This document shows, one piece after another, positions 47,488-62,400 of a stretch of 64,000 nt of DNA. The stretch is from Emydura subglobosa (Eukaryota > Chordata > Testudines > Chelidae), in NCBI GenBank assembly GCA_007922225.1, contig ML679961.1, positions 6,679,702 to 6,743,701 of the forward strand, read 5' to 3'. A program made the position numbers and the translations under genes. Numbering within the stretch: the stretch's first letter is position 1; the number at the start of each line of letters is the position of its first letter. Below the pieces are notes generated by a model. That model had not been told where the DNA came from. It did not search any database and worked only from the letters and a program-made list of their open reading frames with translations.

Positions 47488-50400
47488 CTGCAATTAAACA
47501 AACACAAAACAGAAGGGTCAGCTGGAGAACAGAGATCCCAGGCCTTAAACACAAACATCAAAGAGGAATGACTCCTATTATTCATAGGCTCATAAAGGGG
47601 CAGAGGTGTGCTGATATTCCTTAAATGCCTGTTTAACGTATGTATGCAGTGTTATTGTAGCCATGTTGGTCCCAGGATATTAAAGACCTGAGGTGGGTGA
47701 GATAATATCTGTTATTGGACGAACTTTTGTTGGCGAGAGAGACAAGCTTCGAGCTTACACAGAGCTCTTCTTGAGAAATCAAGGGTATGTCTACACGGAC
47801 GGCAGCAAATTTGCCGCTGTCAGATGGATTTATCCGGATCGACTGAGCGAAGTGAAGACCCATTCAATCGATCTGGAAGTCGATTTAATAAAACCACCTC
47901 CGGAAAAAGAGTAATGCTGCGTGGATGGGAACGCATTTCCCGTCGGCACAGTGTAGTGGAGACAGCGCGCAGAACAGAAGGTAGGAAGTTGACGTAAGTT
48001 ACGCAAGCTACTCTACATAGCTTGCGTATCTCCCATCGACTGCTGCCGAATTTGCCGGTGAGTGTAGACCAGGCCTATCTCAAACACCCCTGAGCGACGT
48101 AGGTATACTGACATAAACCCACCTCGTGTCTCTGCTAAAATAAATGTTTTGAAACTCATTTACCTCACTCCTAATACACCGTGGATTATTAAATCTAAAG
48201 ATTTTAAAAGCCTGATTAGTAACGCCAAGCAGCATTTACTGCTTTTCATCTTGAGTGCTTTTCAAATAATTAGAATCACAACATCCGCAGTTGTGAAGGT
48301 AGCAAACCGAGGCAGAGCCAGGTTGAAGGTAACATGGGGGAGACAGTGCTAGTGTCGGGATTAGCTCTCCCACATTTATTTCCCACCCAGAGAGCCTCAG
48401 AAAAGAGGTGGTGCAATAAGTTAGGCTCACTTGGACCATGCTCTATCCCTGACCTTCACGTCTGAGACAAACTGACCCTGAAATGAAGCAAATCTCAAAG
48501 AAGGCCTCCAAATGACTGCAGCTCTGCCACAGAAACCTGGTAAGGAAGAATTTGCCTCTCTTTGTACCGTGACCCAGGAATCTGGATTGAAGGGTTTTTA
48601 CCACAGGACCTCCACCAGTGTCAGAGGGCAAGAGAATTGTTTCTATGCAAAATGATAATTAGTGAAGAGGTTTTACCTTTATGTCTCATTTGAAAAATCA
48701 CCCACGTGTACCTCTGAGCTTGGAGAGGACCAGGAGCTACTTGCAGACAGAACATTGCCCTTTAAGCTGCCCCAGCCTATGCAGATCCCTTTGTGACCAT
48801 GACAGAAGAAGCACCCAATTGTCATTTTCTATCCCTGAAGAGGCTAGGACATTTTCTTAGAGGCATCGTAACAAAATAAAAAGGGGCTCTGTGTTGCTCA
48901 CTCCTTAGTGCTTTTCAGATACGAAAGTGAGGGCAAAGTGTTTACACGTTGTCCTGTGACAAACGGCAGCGACAGCTAATGAACTGTCCTTCCTCACCAT
49001 TGCACCAGCTCCTGGCTGGGTCTCCTGACTGATGTGCCATGGAATTAGCCTCAGTGGAGTTTTGACTTTATGTATCATTTGTATTGATCTGTTATTCACA
49101 TGCACCCTTCTGCTATAGGAGAATGTGAGGTATCATCAGTACTGGCCATTCTGCTTTTCTTCCCCCCGCATGCCTGGGACTCGCCCAGTTTCCCAGGTCA
49201 GCCCAGGAGTGCAGCACACAGAGTACTGGTTCTAACAAGCTAGAGAAACCACACTTGTATAATAATGCTTAGCACATACACAGCACTTGATGTGAGCAAA
49301 ATATTTTGGCAAGCATGAGCTAATTAGTCTTCGCCAGCCCTGCAGTGAGGAAGGGAGGTAAGCACGGTTTCCCCAGCTATTCAAGAGGCATAAAAGATAG
49401 GAAAACTAAAGCGCACATTTTCAGAAATGCCCAACTTTAGATCCGGGGGCCTGATTTTCAGAGGTAATGAGTCCCCTCAACTGCAACTGAAGTGAAAGGG
49501 AGCTGTAAGTGCTCAGCAACGCTGGAAAAACCAGGCTCCGAGGTGTCTAAAACAGGCCCCCATGAATTGAGGCACCCAAAACTGGAGGTTCCTTTGGAAA
49601 ATCTGGGCCTGACTGACTCCCCCAGGCTCAATGGGCAGACCAGGGCCTAGACCACATCTCTTGACTCGATAAGAGCCACCGGGCTACATAGCACAAAACC
49701 CAGAAGGTTGAGGTAGCCTCTGCTAATGTGACAAATCTGGATTCAAAGGGCATCTCCCTGGAGCTTACGGCTCCAGTCAGCATGTTCCTGTTCCCCGCTT
49801 GTGTTTGCTGAAGAGACTCAAGTGGATGTTCCAGAGACTGAGATTAACACACAGCTTTGCGTGTTCAACAAAACACAAGTTGCTTAGGTTTGTTGCTATC
49901 CCATTGCAGACCTTGAGTCCTACAGAAGGAAAGAACATTTACAGATTGGTTGTCTAGGTGATTCATGAATATTATCCAAGCCAGGACTGCCAGGACCAGG
50001 GCCTTCCTGACGGGCACAGAACAATATGACTACCATATGTTACACGGGGCTCGTTCTTCCTCCTACTTCCCACAGGTATATCGAGTGGAGATTTATATAT
50101 TCTAGGTACCCCGTGTTCATATGAGTAAAAGCAATGTCAAAGAAGTTCTTTGCACTTGGGCCTGGTGGCACCAAACTTACTTTGGTTCCCATCACAATCA
50201 CTTCTTAAAATCAACCAGAGGTGGCAGTGTTAAGCAATACCCTGCATTGCCCTCCCTCTTTCTACCCCCAAGCAAGGGTCCGAGAATTGTGCCGGATTGG
50301 AGCTGAATCTCAACTAGTTTTCAGCTAATTTATTTAAACGGGTACAAGATTTCAGTTTCTTAAATAGAACTACCTGTCTGATCCCAACAAGCGGAAAACT

Positions 50401-53400
50401 CTGGTTTCATCGGATATCTCTTGGGTAACCTGCAAAAGAAACGGATTAGTGGCAAAGTCCTTCGTAGTGGTAAAGTAAAATGCATTAATCTGATTTAGAA
50501 GAGATAATAGCCTGCCAGTATCCTCAAAAAAGAGTTTTAAATAAGATTTAGTGCTAAATATAGAACCTTATACAGGCCCTTTGAAGCTTAGTGACTAGAT
50601 CGCACAAGGTTAATCTTAAATAGCGTGTAATACTCATGATTAACACACTGGAGGGGTAGTTGGTGGACTTTCAGGTACTTTGCTTAACTCTCAGCAGAGA
50701 GATTGAATTTCATCCGCAGCTGTGCAGAGTCACAGGAAAAATGTCACCTGAATTTTTGTTAAGATTAATTTTCATTATAATTAAATGATCTGACCCAGCC
50801 TGTTAAATCGAACATCCTGAATGTCTATAAAGGTTGGAAGGCACAAATGTATAAAGGTTTTTCTGATCCCTTGATGATGTTTAGGATGGGCCGAAGAGCA
50901 ACATGCCTTAGAGAGAGAGACTCAAAGAGCTCAATCTATTTAGCTTAACGGGGTTGTTAAGCAGCGACTTGGTCCCAGTCTGTAAGCAGCTACATGGGGA
51001 ACAAATATTTGATCATGGATCTTCCATCTAGCAGAGAAAGATATACCACAATCCAATGGCTGGAAGTTGAAGCGAGATACGTTTAGACCGGAAATAAAAG
51101 TGTACACGTTTAACGGTGACAGTAATTAACCACTGGAACAATTTATCATGCTGGATTCTCCATCACTGACCATCTTAAAATCATGTTTTCGCAAAAGCTC
51201 TGCCCTAGGAATTATTTGGGGGAAGGTGTCTGGCCTGTGTAGTAGAGGAAGTCAGACTAGCTGATCACAGTGGTCCCCTTCTGGCCTTGGAATCTATGAA
51301 CACCACCATGCTTGGGTCTATTCCTGGACACGCCTGTCTGATGCCTCTTTTGTTTCAGCTTGCTGCTGTGCTACTAAGTAGATACCCCTTTGCACAGCCT
51401 GGGAAAAGCCTGCATGCAATTTCCTCCGGAGCAGCACATGAGAACAATGTCAGAAACTGCATCTGACCATGCAAAACAGTGACACCGACTGTGCACTTAC
51501 TTTATTACCAAGGCGGCAACTAAGGGCCGTAACCAGAACCAGCAGTGAGGAAGCAGGTGGGAGGGGAAGATGAGTACACATTAAATAAAACATGGAAGGA
51601 CCAGGCAAGCACTTACTTCATCTGACTTAAAGCTTTTGCCCTGCATGCCATGTTTCCAGAAGGCCAGCACACTGTCTTGAAGGCACACTACAGAGAAGAA
51701 AAACAAAATTAGACCAAGAGGTTGGAAGGAGTTCGGTTGCCTCTGATCAAACACAGCATTGGTGGGTCTGGTACCGGAAGTGCGTTTGAGTTGTTAATGC
51801 ACAATTTCAGGCTTTAGGTGAGAGGTCCCCAAACTGTGGGCCCATCCCCCTAGGGGAATGCAGAGGATCGTTCCGGGGAGTGCAGAAGGGTCTGGGCCAG
51901 CCCCCATGGGGGGGAGGGGCTGGGAGGAAGCGCCACCCAGCCCCATTCTACCCCCATCTCCGCTCTAGCCCAGCCACCAGCTGCAGTCCTGGCCCCGCTC
52001 CTGGCCGCAGTCACTCTGGCCCAGCTCCCAACTGTGGCTCCCAAAGGGAGAGGCGGGCGGACCAAGTGGAGGAGGCGTGACCCAAAAGATTTGGGAATCA
52101 TACTTGGAGGAGTATGTCCACCAGCTCTAGGTGCTTGCCTCTCTTCACAGCTGGCTGATAACACAGGAGCCAACTAATAAAATCCAGCAGAGGACAGTAC
52201 ATATTTTGTTCTGGAAACATTATGTTAGCAGGTTACACTATGTTATCGGATTACGTTACGTTACAAGGTTGGTCCTGCTTTGAGCAGGGGGTAGGACTAG
52301 ATACCTCCTGAGGTCCCTTCCAACCCTTATCTTCTGATTCTATGAACAAGAGAGACAGAAGCAAGAAAATCCAGGACTTCCAGCAGCAGTGCTAGTGGAA
52401 AGCATTGTGGTAAAGTACACGGCAAGATTTGTACTCCCAGCACCGACAAACTCCAAACCACTGTAGGAGAACTGGATTGAAGTTACTCACTCACCAGATA
52501 CTGAACACGCACTGAACTGTATTGCCCAGTCATTTTTAGTCTCCATTTCACGTTTTTTCCTCTCGCCTCTAGTTCATACATTTGTTTGGGAGGGAGAGGA
52601 GTAAAAGTCACCAACACCACAAGAGTTTGGATCACTGGATTCAGTAATCTCTAATCAGTAATGTTATCAGTTATTGTTATGTCTACTTCAAAACAGGAGG
52701 AAACATGACGGGATTGAGAGCACGCTGCCTACTCAAGGTCAGAAAGTGGAGACACGAAGCTACCAGATCTGAATGATTTAATTCCTGCTTGCTCCAAATG
52801 ATGGAAAAGGAACAGCAGGCATTCTAGGAAGCACTAAGAGAATATTTACACGTTTTACACCCATGCCATTTGCCTAGGTCCTGTCTGCCTTCCCATGTGA
52901 TCTGTTAGAGCCAAATGGGACACAACTCAGCAGCTGATACCTCTGGCATTCAATTAAGTCCAGATGTTTTTTTAAACTTACGCAAGTGTGGTGATCTGGC
53001 TTTTCAAACCCTCCCTTCTTCTACACCAAAGGTGTGTCTGCCCTGGTGGCATGACTGTAGTTCAGGGAGGCAGGTTTTCATTTACCTTTAACTTAGCCAG
53101 CACAGCCAGCGCTAGCAGTGAGAACACGGCTGCATACGTTTCAGCCCATCTGTAATCTTGGGTATGTATTTGCATTCCTAGCCCATGCCAGGGTCTATGC
53201 TGCTGTGTTTTCACTGCTGTTTTTATTGTGCTAGCTGGATTAAAGTTAGCAAGAGTATGGCCACCCAAGCAGCAAACTCACCTCCAACTGCAATGGAGAC
53301 CTACTTTTACATTCATGTACGTTTGCCGCTCCCCATTTCTTGTCACAAACCAAGAAGAGCTACTTATCCCTATTACAATCCCAACATTATAAAACTGAGG

Positions 53401-56400
53401 CTTAACAGAGAAGTTTTCAGTGACCTTAAACACAAAAAGGAAGCTTACAAGAAGTGGAAGCTTGGTCAGATGACTAGGGAGGATTATAAAAATACTGCTC
53501 GAGCATACAGGGCTGAAATCAGAAAGGCCGAAGCACAACTGGAGCTGCAGTTAGCAAGAGATGTGAAGGATAACAAGAAGGGTTTCTACAGGTATGTTAG
53601 TAACAAGAAGGTGGTCAGGGAAAGTGTGGGACCCTTACAGAATGGGGGAGGCAACCTAGTGACAGATGATGTGGAAGAAGCTCAATGCTTTTTTTGCCTC
53701 CATCTTCACAGACAAGATCAGCTCCCAGACCACTGCACTGGGCAGCACAGAATGGGGAGGCGGTGAGCAGCCCTCAGTGCTGAAGGAACAGGTTCAGGAG
53801 TATTTAGAAAGGCTGGACATGCACAAGTCCATGGGTCCGGATGCAATGAACCGAAGGGTGCTGAGGGAGTTGGCTGATGTGATTGCAAGAGCCATTGGCC
53901 ATTATCTTTGAAAACTCGTGGCGACCAGGGGAGGTCCCGGATGATTGGAAAAAGGCAAATATAGTGCCCGTCTTCAAAAAAGGGAAGGAGGAGGATCCGG
54001 GGAACTACAGGCCGGTCAGCATCACCTCAGTCCCTGGAAAAAATCATGGAGCAGGTCCCTCAAGCAATCCATTTTGAGACACTTGGAAGAGAGGAAGGTG
54101 ATCAGAAACAGTCAACACGGATTCACCAAGGGCAAGTCTTGTCTGACCAACCTGATTGCTTTCTATGAAGAGGTGACTGGCTCTGTGGATGTGCAGAAAG
54201 CAGTGGATGTGATATACTTTGACTTTAGCAAAGCTTTTGATACCATCTGACCAACTTGATTGCCTTTTATGATGAGATGACTGGCTCTGTGGATGTGGGG
54301 AAAGTGGTAGACGTGATATACCTTGACTTTAGCAGAGCTTTTGATACGGTCTCTCACAGTATTCTTATCAGCAAGTTAAAGAATTATGGGTTGGATGAAT
54401 GGACTATAAAATGGATAGAGAACTGGCTAGCTCATTGGGCTCAATGGGTTGTGATTAATGGCTTGATGATCTGGAGGATAGGGTAGATTGCACCCTCAGC
54501 AAGTTTGAAGATGATACTAAGCTGGGGGGAGTGGTAGATACCCTGGAGGTAGGGATAGGATACAGAGGGACACAGACAAAGTAGAGGACTGGACCAAAAA
54601 AAATCTGATGAGGTTCAACAAGGACAACTGCAGAGTCCTGCACATAGGACAGAAGAATCCCATGCACAGCTACAGACTGGGGACCGACGGGCTAGGCAGC
54701 AGTTCTGCAGAAAAGGAGCTGGGGGTTACAGTGGACAAGAAACTGGATATGAGTCAGCAGTGTGCCCTTACTGCCAAGAAGGCTAAGGACATATTGGGCT
54801 GCATTAGTAGGAGCATTGCCAGCAGACAGAGGGAAGTGATTATTCCCCTCTATTTGGCATTGGTGAGGGCACATTTCGAGTGTTGTCTCCAGTTTTGGGT
54901 TCCCCCACTACAGAAAGGATGTGGACAAATTGGAAAGAGTCCAGCGGAGGGCAACAAAAATGAGTAGGGGGCTGGAGCACAGGACTTATGAGGAGAGGCT
55001 GAGGGAACTAGGTTTGTTTAGTCTGCAGAAGAGAAGAATGAGGAAGGATTTGATAGCAGCCTTTAACTACCTGAAAGGGGGTTCCAGGGAGGATGGAGCT
55101 AGACTGTTTTCAATGGTAGTAGATGACAGAATAAGGAGCAACGGTCTCAAGTTGCAGTGGGGGAGGTCTACGTTAGATATTAGGAAAAACTTTTTCCCTA
55201 GGAGGGTGGTGAAGCACTGGAATGGCTACCCTAGGGAAGTGGGGGAATCTCCATCCTAAGAGGTTTTTAAGGCGCAACTTGACAGAGTCCTCGCTGGGAT
55301 GATTTAGTCGGGATTGGTCCTGCTTTGAGCAGGGGGTGGGACTGGGTACTTCCTGAGGTTCCTTCCAACCCTAATCTTCTCTGATTTTATGATTCTATGA
55401 TCCCGTCAGAGTTTCAAAGGAAAGATGCTGAAACAGCAGAGTTGCATTGTAAGTATAAATGAGAGTGTATGCCGATTGCCAGGACTGGAGGGAAAGTTTT
55501 CTGACTGAGAATTCAACTGGGTAATTATAACATTTCATGAATTGGAAAGGACCACGTGTCAAATAAAAAAAACACTACAGTGTCCCTTCACCCTCTGACC
55601 AGTCCTGGGATTCTATTACACAAGACCCGGCACTGCCTGGACACATGAAAGATGGTATTCATTTTTTTAAAAAGCTACCCCCAAAAATCTGTTGCCAAAG
55701 GGAAGCTGCCTGTGGAGCCCAGCGCTCCCAGCTGCAAGAAAGTGCTGGTTAAGAGGGAGTTGATCTTGCAACTCGGATTTTTACTAAGGCTTGTCACCAC
55801 TGACTCTGGTTCCAGAACTAGTTTAAAGAATTCCAGGTCTGCAACAATTAACGTATACTAAATATCCACTTTTGGGATAATTTATCATGGCGGGAACACT
55901 CAGCATGACACTGCTCCAAGCTGTAGAGATTATGGTACACTTTTCAAAGAACAAGACTGCTATACACAGGGTAAGAGCTATGTGTTATTAATAAGGTCTG
56001 GGTGAGAGCTAAATTGCTATCTGCAGTGTTTCCTTAAGTAAACTCTCAGCTTTGTTACAATTTGCTCCAACCTATTTTATTTCTACAATAAAAACCCTTA
56101 AATGAAAATGCCTCTTACTGCTATAGAAATGAAGAGGAACAGATGAAAGCAATTTCTTCGTTTTGAATCAAGACAGGACACAGCTTATTTAAAAACACCA
56201 GGATTTACACTAGAATGGGATTTCCAAAAATCAGGCTCAGTCTTGCAAACACCAACTGGCATCTAGTCTACTTTCCTAAGCAGTCAACGCAGCCAAGGAG
56301 ACAATTCACCGCAGCAATCGCTGCACCAAGTAGTAAGTGTTTGCAGTGTCAGGCAATAGACTAACCTTGGCTAGAAAGAGCCATGCAATTTGAAGATAAA

Positions 56401-59400
56401 ATCCTCTCTGCTCAAGGCTCAGTTCTTGAGAACCAGTCAGGAGATTTTACTTACCTACAGATTCAATGCAGAAATCAAAACTTAGCTCAGAGGCCAGCTT
56501 CTTGCTTGACTTCAGCTTCCCTTGTAAATTCACAATTTTCACAAATTCTCGAGGGGGGAAAGAAAAGTACAAAAACTAGCGTCAAAACCCATGGCTGAAA
56601 AGGATTACAGACAGCTTTAAATATAAAATGTTAACTACAACCTCCAGGCTTCTGAGTACTTTACTCCCATGTCTGATGACTTTTATAGTTTGTACAGAAC
56701 ACAGAGCATGTTTCTATTAATGTACAAATAGATACGACTGTATGTGTATTTATGTGTCTGAGACTTTACTAAAAGTCTTCCTAAAGAAATACAAAATATA
56801 TGACTATTCAAACAAAAAACCCAACCACCCTAATATGAAGGTTTGTATATTTAAATATACAAAAGTCACAACTAGGTTGCTACTGAAACGTTAACTTTTC
56901 ACCCACACTTATGTGCACACAGATTCTTATATTACCATGTGTGTTGTACAACTTATATTTGTGGTAAAAAACTAAGCCCTGAGAATTTTTATTCTCAGTC
57001 ATGACACTGCATTAATTTTAAATGACAAAAAGAAGATACAAAGAAATAGGGTATATGTGAGTGTTTAAGCGGGCTGCAAACCTGAGGGGGGCAATGAATT
57101 CGTCATCTGTCTCAACCGTAACTAAAGCACTGATTTTGCAGTGCTGTAGCACAAAAAGAGACCCAAAGAGTTGACATCAAAGTAGCAACTGTACCAAAGT
57201 AAAGGTTTTGATCACACAGCTCCAACCCTAGACAGTACTTACTGTCCAAGCAGACTAGCACGGTGTCTCTTTCCAGCTGTGTTACGTGAATGGCATCTAA
57301 CTGCTGATTGCCTTGTTAAAGGAAAACAAAAAAACCAAACTTACATTACACCTGTAGAAACTGATCAGCGCTCCCCACCCCCTATATTCTACGTTGCACA
57401 TTTGCCTCCCTGCATATAACCTTTACTGTAAGGGATTTTTATTTCTTTAGCGTCATTTTTATTTCTTTTAGTGACGGCATTGAAGAAACCAACTCTCCAG
57501 CTGTGAGCCAGCTGCTTTCTGACCCCTTTGTGCTGTGGGAGAAAGAGCAGCTCAGGATAAAACCCTGCCTCTCAAAAAATTGGGCTTTTAAAACATAACT
57601 GCGAAGGGACCGCTGTCTCACCACAGCACTCTACGTTTTCTTCTGACAGCCTGCCAAGAACGTATCAAATCTGCTTCTGAGGGCATTCACAACGAGGTAA
57701 AATAGTGAGCGGTGGAGATCAGCACAGGATACTTCCCCCTTGGACACCACCCTTTTCTCCACTAGAATTCTTGGTTGGAGATGACAATCTAGGAAGCCTA
57801 GGGTGACTGATAAGTTCGTATTTAACAGCGTGTATAGTTTTAATTCATAAGCGGGCTCATCCATCAGCATGGTTAAAAAGAAGCCTTTAAATGTGGAAAG
57901 ATGTTTCCAAATTAGCCTAGTGAACAAAAACGTCTCCAAGGTAGCAAATAGCTTTTGAAAAGAAAGGAAAACATTTTCTCTGGCATAAATGCCCAACTGA
58001 TTGCAAAAACTGTCCATGAGGGACAAAAAAAAGAGAGGCACACATGACACTGAGGTTGTTTAGAGAGGAAAAGGGGAAACGGCGCACAGACTGACCCCAT
58101 GGAGCGACATGGACACACAGAGCTCTTAGCTGAATGGGTCTTGTTCTGTTTTTCAAAACACACACTTCAATAAGTGGTGTTTTTAAAGTGAAGCCTTTTA
58201 AAAGGTAAATTAAATTGGAGCTGGGCGGAAAAAGACTTTGAAAGGTCTGCAGGACCCGCCTCTTATGTGATGATTAATTAGAGGGAATGATGTAATTGTA
58301 AACACCAGAAGGGCTCCCCCAGCGTTTCTCAAGTAATGCTTACAAAACAGTTATGCTCAGAAGACCAGAGCAGAGAGAGGAAGCTGTAATCCAGGCCGTC
58401 ATGGGACTGCAAGGTCTATATCTAGATATGTATGGGTGCCTCAAAAATGAACTAAGATGAAGGAATCAAGCTCACAGAGAAAGCGTTTCCATGTTACTTA
58501 GAATGCAAGGTTCACACACTAGACCCCCAAAACCTTACCTGCACCAATTTCTGTAAACCATGAAGAAGCAGAGTTCAAGTTGATTGTCTCAAACTGAACC
58601 ACCTGATTTGGTTCTGTGCCCTTACTGATAGCCACACAGATCATGGGGTATTCCTGCTCTGGTATCACCAGCATTTCAAACACATTCAGAGGGGTTGGCA
58701 AAGGAAAATCAAAGTGCTGAAAAAAATTAAGATACATCAAGTGTAGAGGTTACTTTTGCCTAGCATGTAGGTACGAAGCAACTGACATACTCAGATAATG
58801 AGAGATACAAAAGAGTTATTCTCTTCTCAATTGCCTATGTAATTCAAACTACTACTCACAGCAAGGATATGCCTAGTAGAATGGAACATTTCACATAATT
58901 TATGCTCTTAGTTTTTGGAGGTCTACTACTGCTAACACTGGGTTTGATCCAACATCTTGTGAATCAATGCAAAGACTTTCAGTGATTACCTCGGCCTTAT
59001 AGCTAATAAAAGCTTGTAGGGCCAGATTTTCAAGTGCTTAGCACCCACGAACAGGGCTAGAAATGGATGTGCTTTTCATGATAAAATCTGGAATGTTTCA
59101 CACACTTCCAGAAAGCTATGTTTATTTCCAATAACAGTCGGATAATGAACACTATGCAACAGGAAAAAGACAAGCAAAACTAAATCTTATAACTGGGTAA
59201 AGCTTACCTTTATTAACATGAATTTCTGCATTGGCTCATACCACTGAAGTAAAACAATTCCAGACTGCAATGCTCCACAAAGGTATTTGTGTCCCGTGTA
59301 TGGATTTCTTACTATTAAAAAAACCCAGAACAATTCAAACATTTAAATCAAATAGGGCTGGATTTAACCAGCAATCACATTTCTAGGAAAAGTGAAAATT

Positions 59401-62400
59401 ATACCTATTTTTTACAGAATCCTCAAATTATAAAAAAATAACCTTTCTGACCTTATGTTTATTACTTGGTGCCATAGTAAAATGTTTGTTCCATTTAATA
59501 TTGTGCTAACTTCCAAATGAACTAGAGACAAAACAATCTATTTCCCTACATATTAACATACCCTATTCTGCGGACTAACTCATGGAATGCTACTGAAGCG
59601 AACAGCACACATGTGCTAGACAAATATTTGTTTCTGAGAAGCAAGAGAGAGTCGGGGGGGTGTGTTGAAACAGAAGGAAGATGGAGACAACAAATTAAAA
59701 GAGCCAACAATCCAAACCAAATCGCTTCTTCCTGGTCCAGAATTTCTTATTGCTCCCAGCATTATTCTTTGTTTGTGTTACTGTAGCATCCTAGTGGCCC
59801 CAACTAAGACCAGGCCCCATTGTGTTAGGCCCTGTACATACAAAATGATAGCAAGCCCTCACCACTTTAATCAGTGTTGTAATCCTGGTGTTGCTAGTCA
59901 ATGTCATCCTCACAGCAGGGATCCTCTGTTATCGATGCTTTTCCTGATGCTTTGCAAACCCCTTCATCACGGTGAGATCAACAACAGCCACAGCTACTAC
60001 CTTTGCTTTGATCACACAGCCCCATTGTTCAGGAAAGGGGGACTGATGACCTTACCTAGTCTGTGCCTCAGTTCCCCATCTGAACAACAGGGATAATAGC
60101 ACTTCGCTGCCTCACAGGGTGCTGTGAGGATAAATACATTAGAAACTGAAATGCTCTGAGCTACTCGTGAAAAATGCTATATAAGAGCAAGGTATCACAT
60201 GAAAACCCCGTTTAGCTAATATAAGTAGGAGCGGGGACAGATTGGATAATCATCAATCCGCATAATCCGGAGAATGGGAAAGTGTGATGCTGCGGCGCCA
60301 TCTAGTGGCCAAAGGAGAGATCACCAACTTCTGGCCCTTGAGTCCTGGTTGTTCGGTTAATGCGGAGATGGATAATGGAGGGTCGGATAAACGGGGTTAT
60401 ACTGTATTAATGCCTGTTTATTAGATTCTTCTCTTTCCGCTAGTAAATGCTATGTTCCTTGACAATTACTTATGAAGTAAAATCAGAGTATGCACGTGGA
60501 TTTTAGAACACTTTCAAATATTGGCTCTTAAACCAGAAACTTTGCTCTCAGGGTAAAACACTTCCCGTGGGAGCCCTTGAAGAATGCAGGAAGAGCCGTT
60601 ACGTGCACAACACACATTCTCAGAAAGCTACCGAGAGTGGCACCCACTCTCTCAGTCAATGGGTGCTATTCAGGGTCAAGGGCCTCCATAGGTCACCTTG
60701 AGCCAGCGGCCGTGATATCGGTAAACACTGCAAATACTGACTTACAACAGAGCCCCAGTCCTGCTGCACACGTGCAAGCGAGCTTCGCTTGAGCCATGTT
60801 GGACAGCCAACTTCTACCTTAAATACGTTTTAAAATATTGCTTCCCCAGGCAGGGCAGCGGGTGTTGAACAGTAGGCGAATTCAATCACTAGCAGGTACG
60901 ATTAGTCGGGGGAAGATCAGAGCCATAGTTTGAACTCCACCAGCATAGGGGGAGGAGGCGATATTTTATGACAAAATTTGTACAATTCTTAAGTTCCACT
61001 GACTTTCAGTGACACAAGCTCTTCAGTACACAAGTCCTTTTGGAAAATTTTACTCCCTGACTTTAAAAAAATAAGTTTATGCAGCACACACACAGTTTGC
61101 AAACTTGCATGTCAAATACAGCTCAATGATTTTTAATCAGCTGAACTACCTCTCCCCTCCTTTCCCCACACCACATACACATACAATAAATAACTAGTCC
61201 TTTACCATCGGGTCTGCTACTTATAAAAAAATTAACTGACCCTGTAGCCAAGTTTAAAAATAATTCCCACAGTCAAGTTGGACTCTGCCCTAATGGGCTA
61301 AAACACGCCTGATCATTTATCACACCGTTATTTTATGATCCTTTGTTAATGCTCACAAAAGACTGACACTGTTAGTAACAATCCAAGATGCCCCATGCCA
61401 CAACCTTGCCCTGAATGCACCACTCTCCTAGGGTCAGAGGATATTTAATTTTTCATGGCCAGTCAGTCTTTGGTCTCTTTACTGAGGCTTACCTAGAAGT
61501 GTCCATCAGTGACCGTGGTTATGGCAGGGACACTTGTCCACTTGGAACCTGACTGAAACCAACCACCACATTTTTTTAACCTAGGCCTCTGCACATCCCA
61601 CAGCTGGTTGCAACCGGGGCACCACTGACCCGGGCCAAACTATGACTGGTGATTTGGGGTGAAATATTGGTCCCATTGAAGTTACAGCACAACTTCCATT
61701 GACTTCAGTGGGGACAGCATTTCACTTCTGGTAAGGTAAAGCTCGATTGGCAGGGTGCATTTTAAGGGGTTCAGCAGCTGTTGGATGTTTACAAGCACTG
61801 GAAGGGAAAGATGGTAGAAGAGCAGCAGGCAGAAAAAGAAGATCTTGGATGGACGATGTTGTATCCTGGGTGGATCAAAAGGACTATTCATCCACAAAGA
61901 GATTAGCAGAGGACCCGTAGAGCATGGGTTGCAAACCTCCAGTCACGGAGATGCCACATGAGAAGAAGGTAAAGCTTGGTAATTCATTAACAATCCCCTG
62001 AGTTATTCAGGACCCACATTTTTATCATGTTTATGTATAATTAAAATAAATCTGAGTGCAAACCACTCTGTTCCAGTAATAAAAGCCAAGAAAAAAAAAT
62101 CAGTAGCCTGAATGCTCACTCACCTATGCAACATTTGTGGCATCCTTTTGTATCAGGAATCTTTGTTGTTAAAGCAAACTTCCTGAAATAACAGAGCAAG
62201 TCATAGCACACATCAGTGACCGATACTGAAAGCTCTTTATGTTACTGATTCATGTAGACATACAGCAGAAGCATAAAGGACAAAGTAGTTTAGAAATTGT
62301 GTTAATTTTTCAGAATTGTCTGAAAGATAAAGATATTTTTGTACCTTGGTAATATTTTGTCAGGGAACCTATGAGTCTGAATATGAGCAGCTAATCCTGT

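Noticed and set aside
53030..53250. Possible MITE with GTGTCTGCCCTGG-type left end before the CR1 at 53380
   Set aside because: The right end does not pair convincingly and no second copy is present in the window for comparison.
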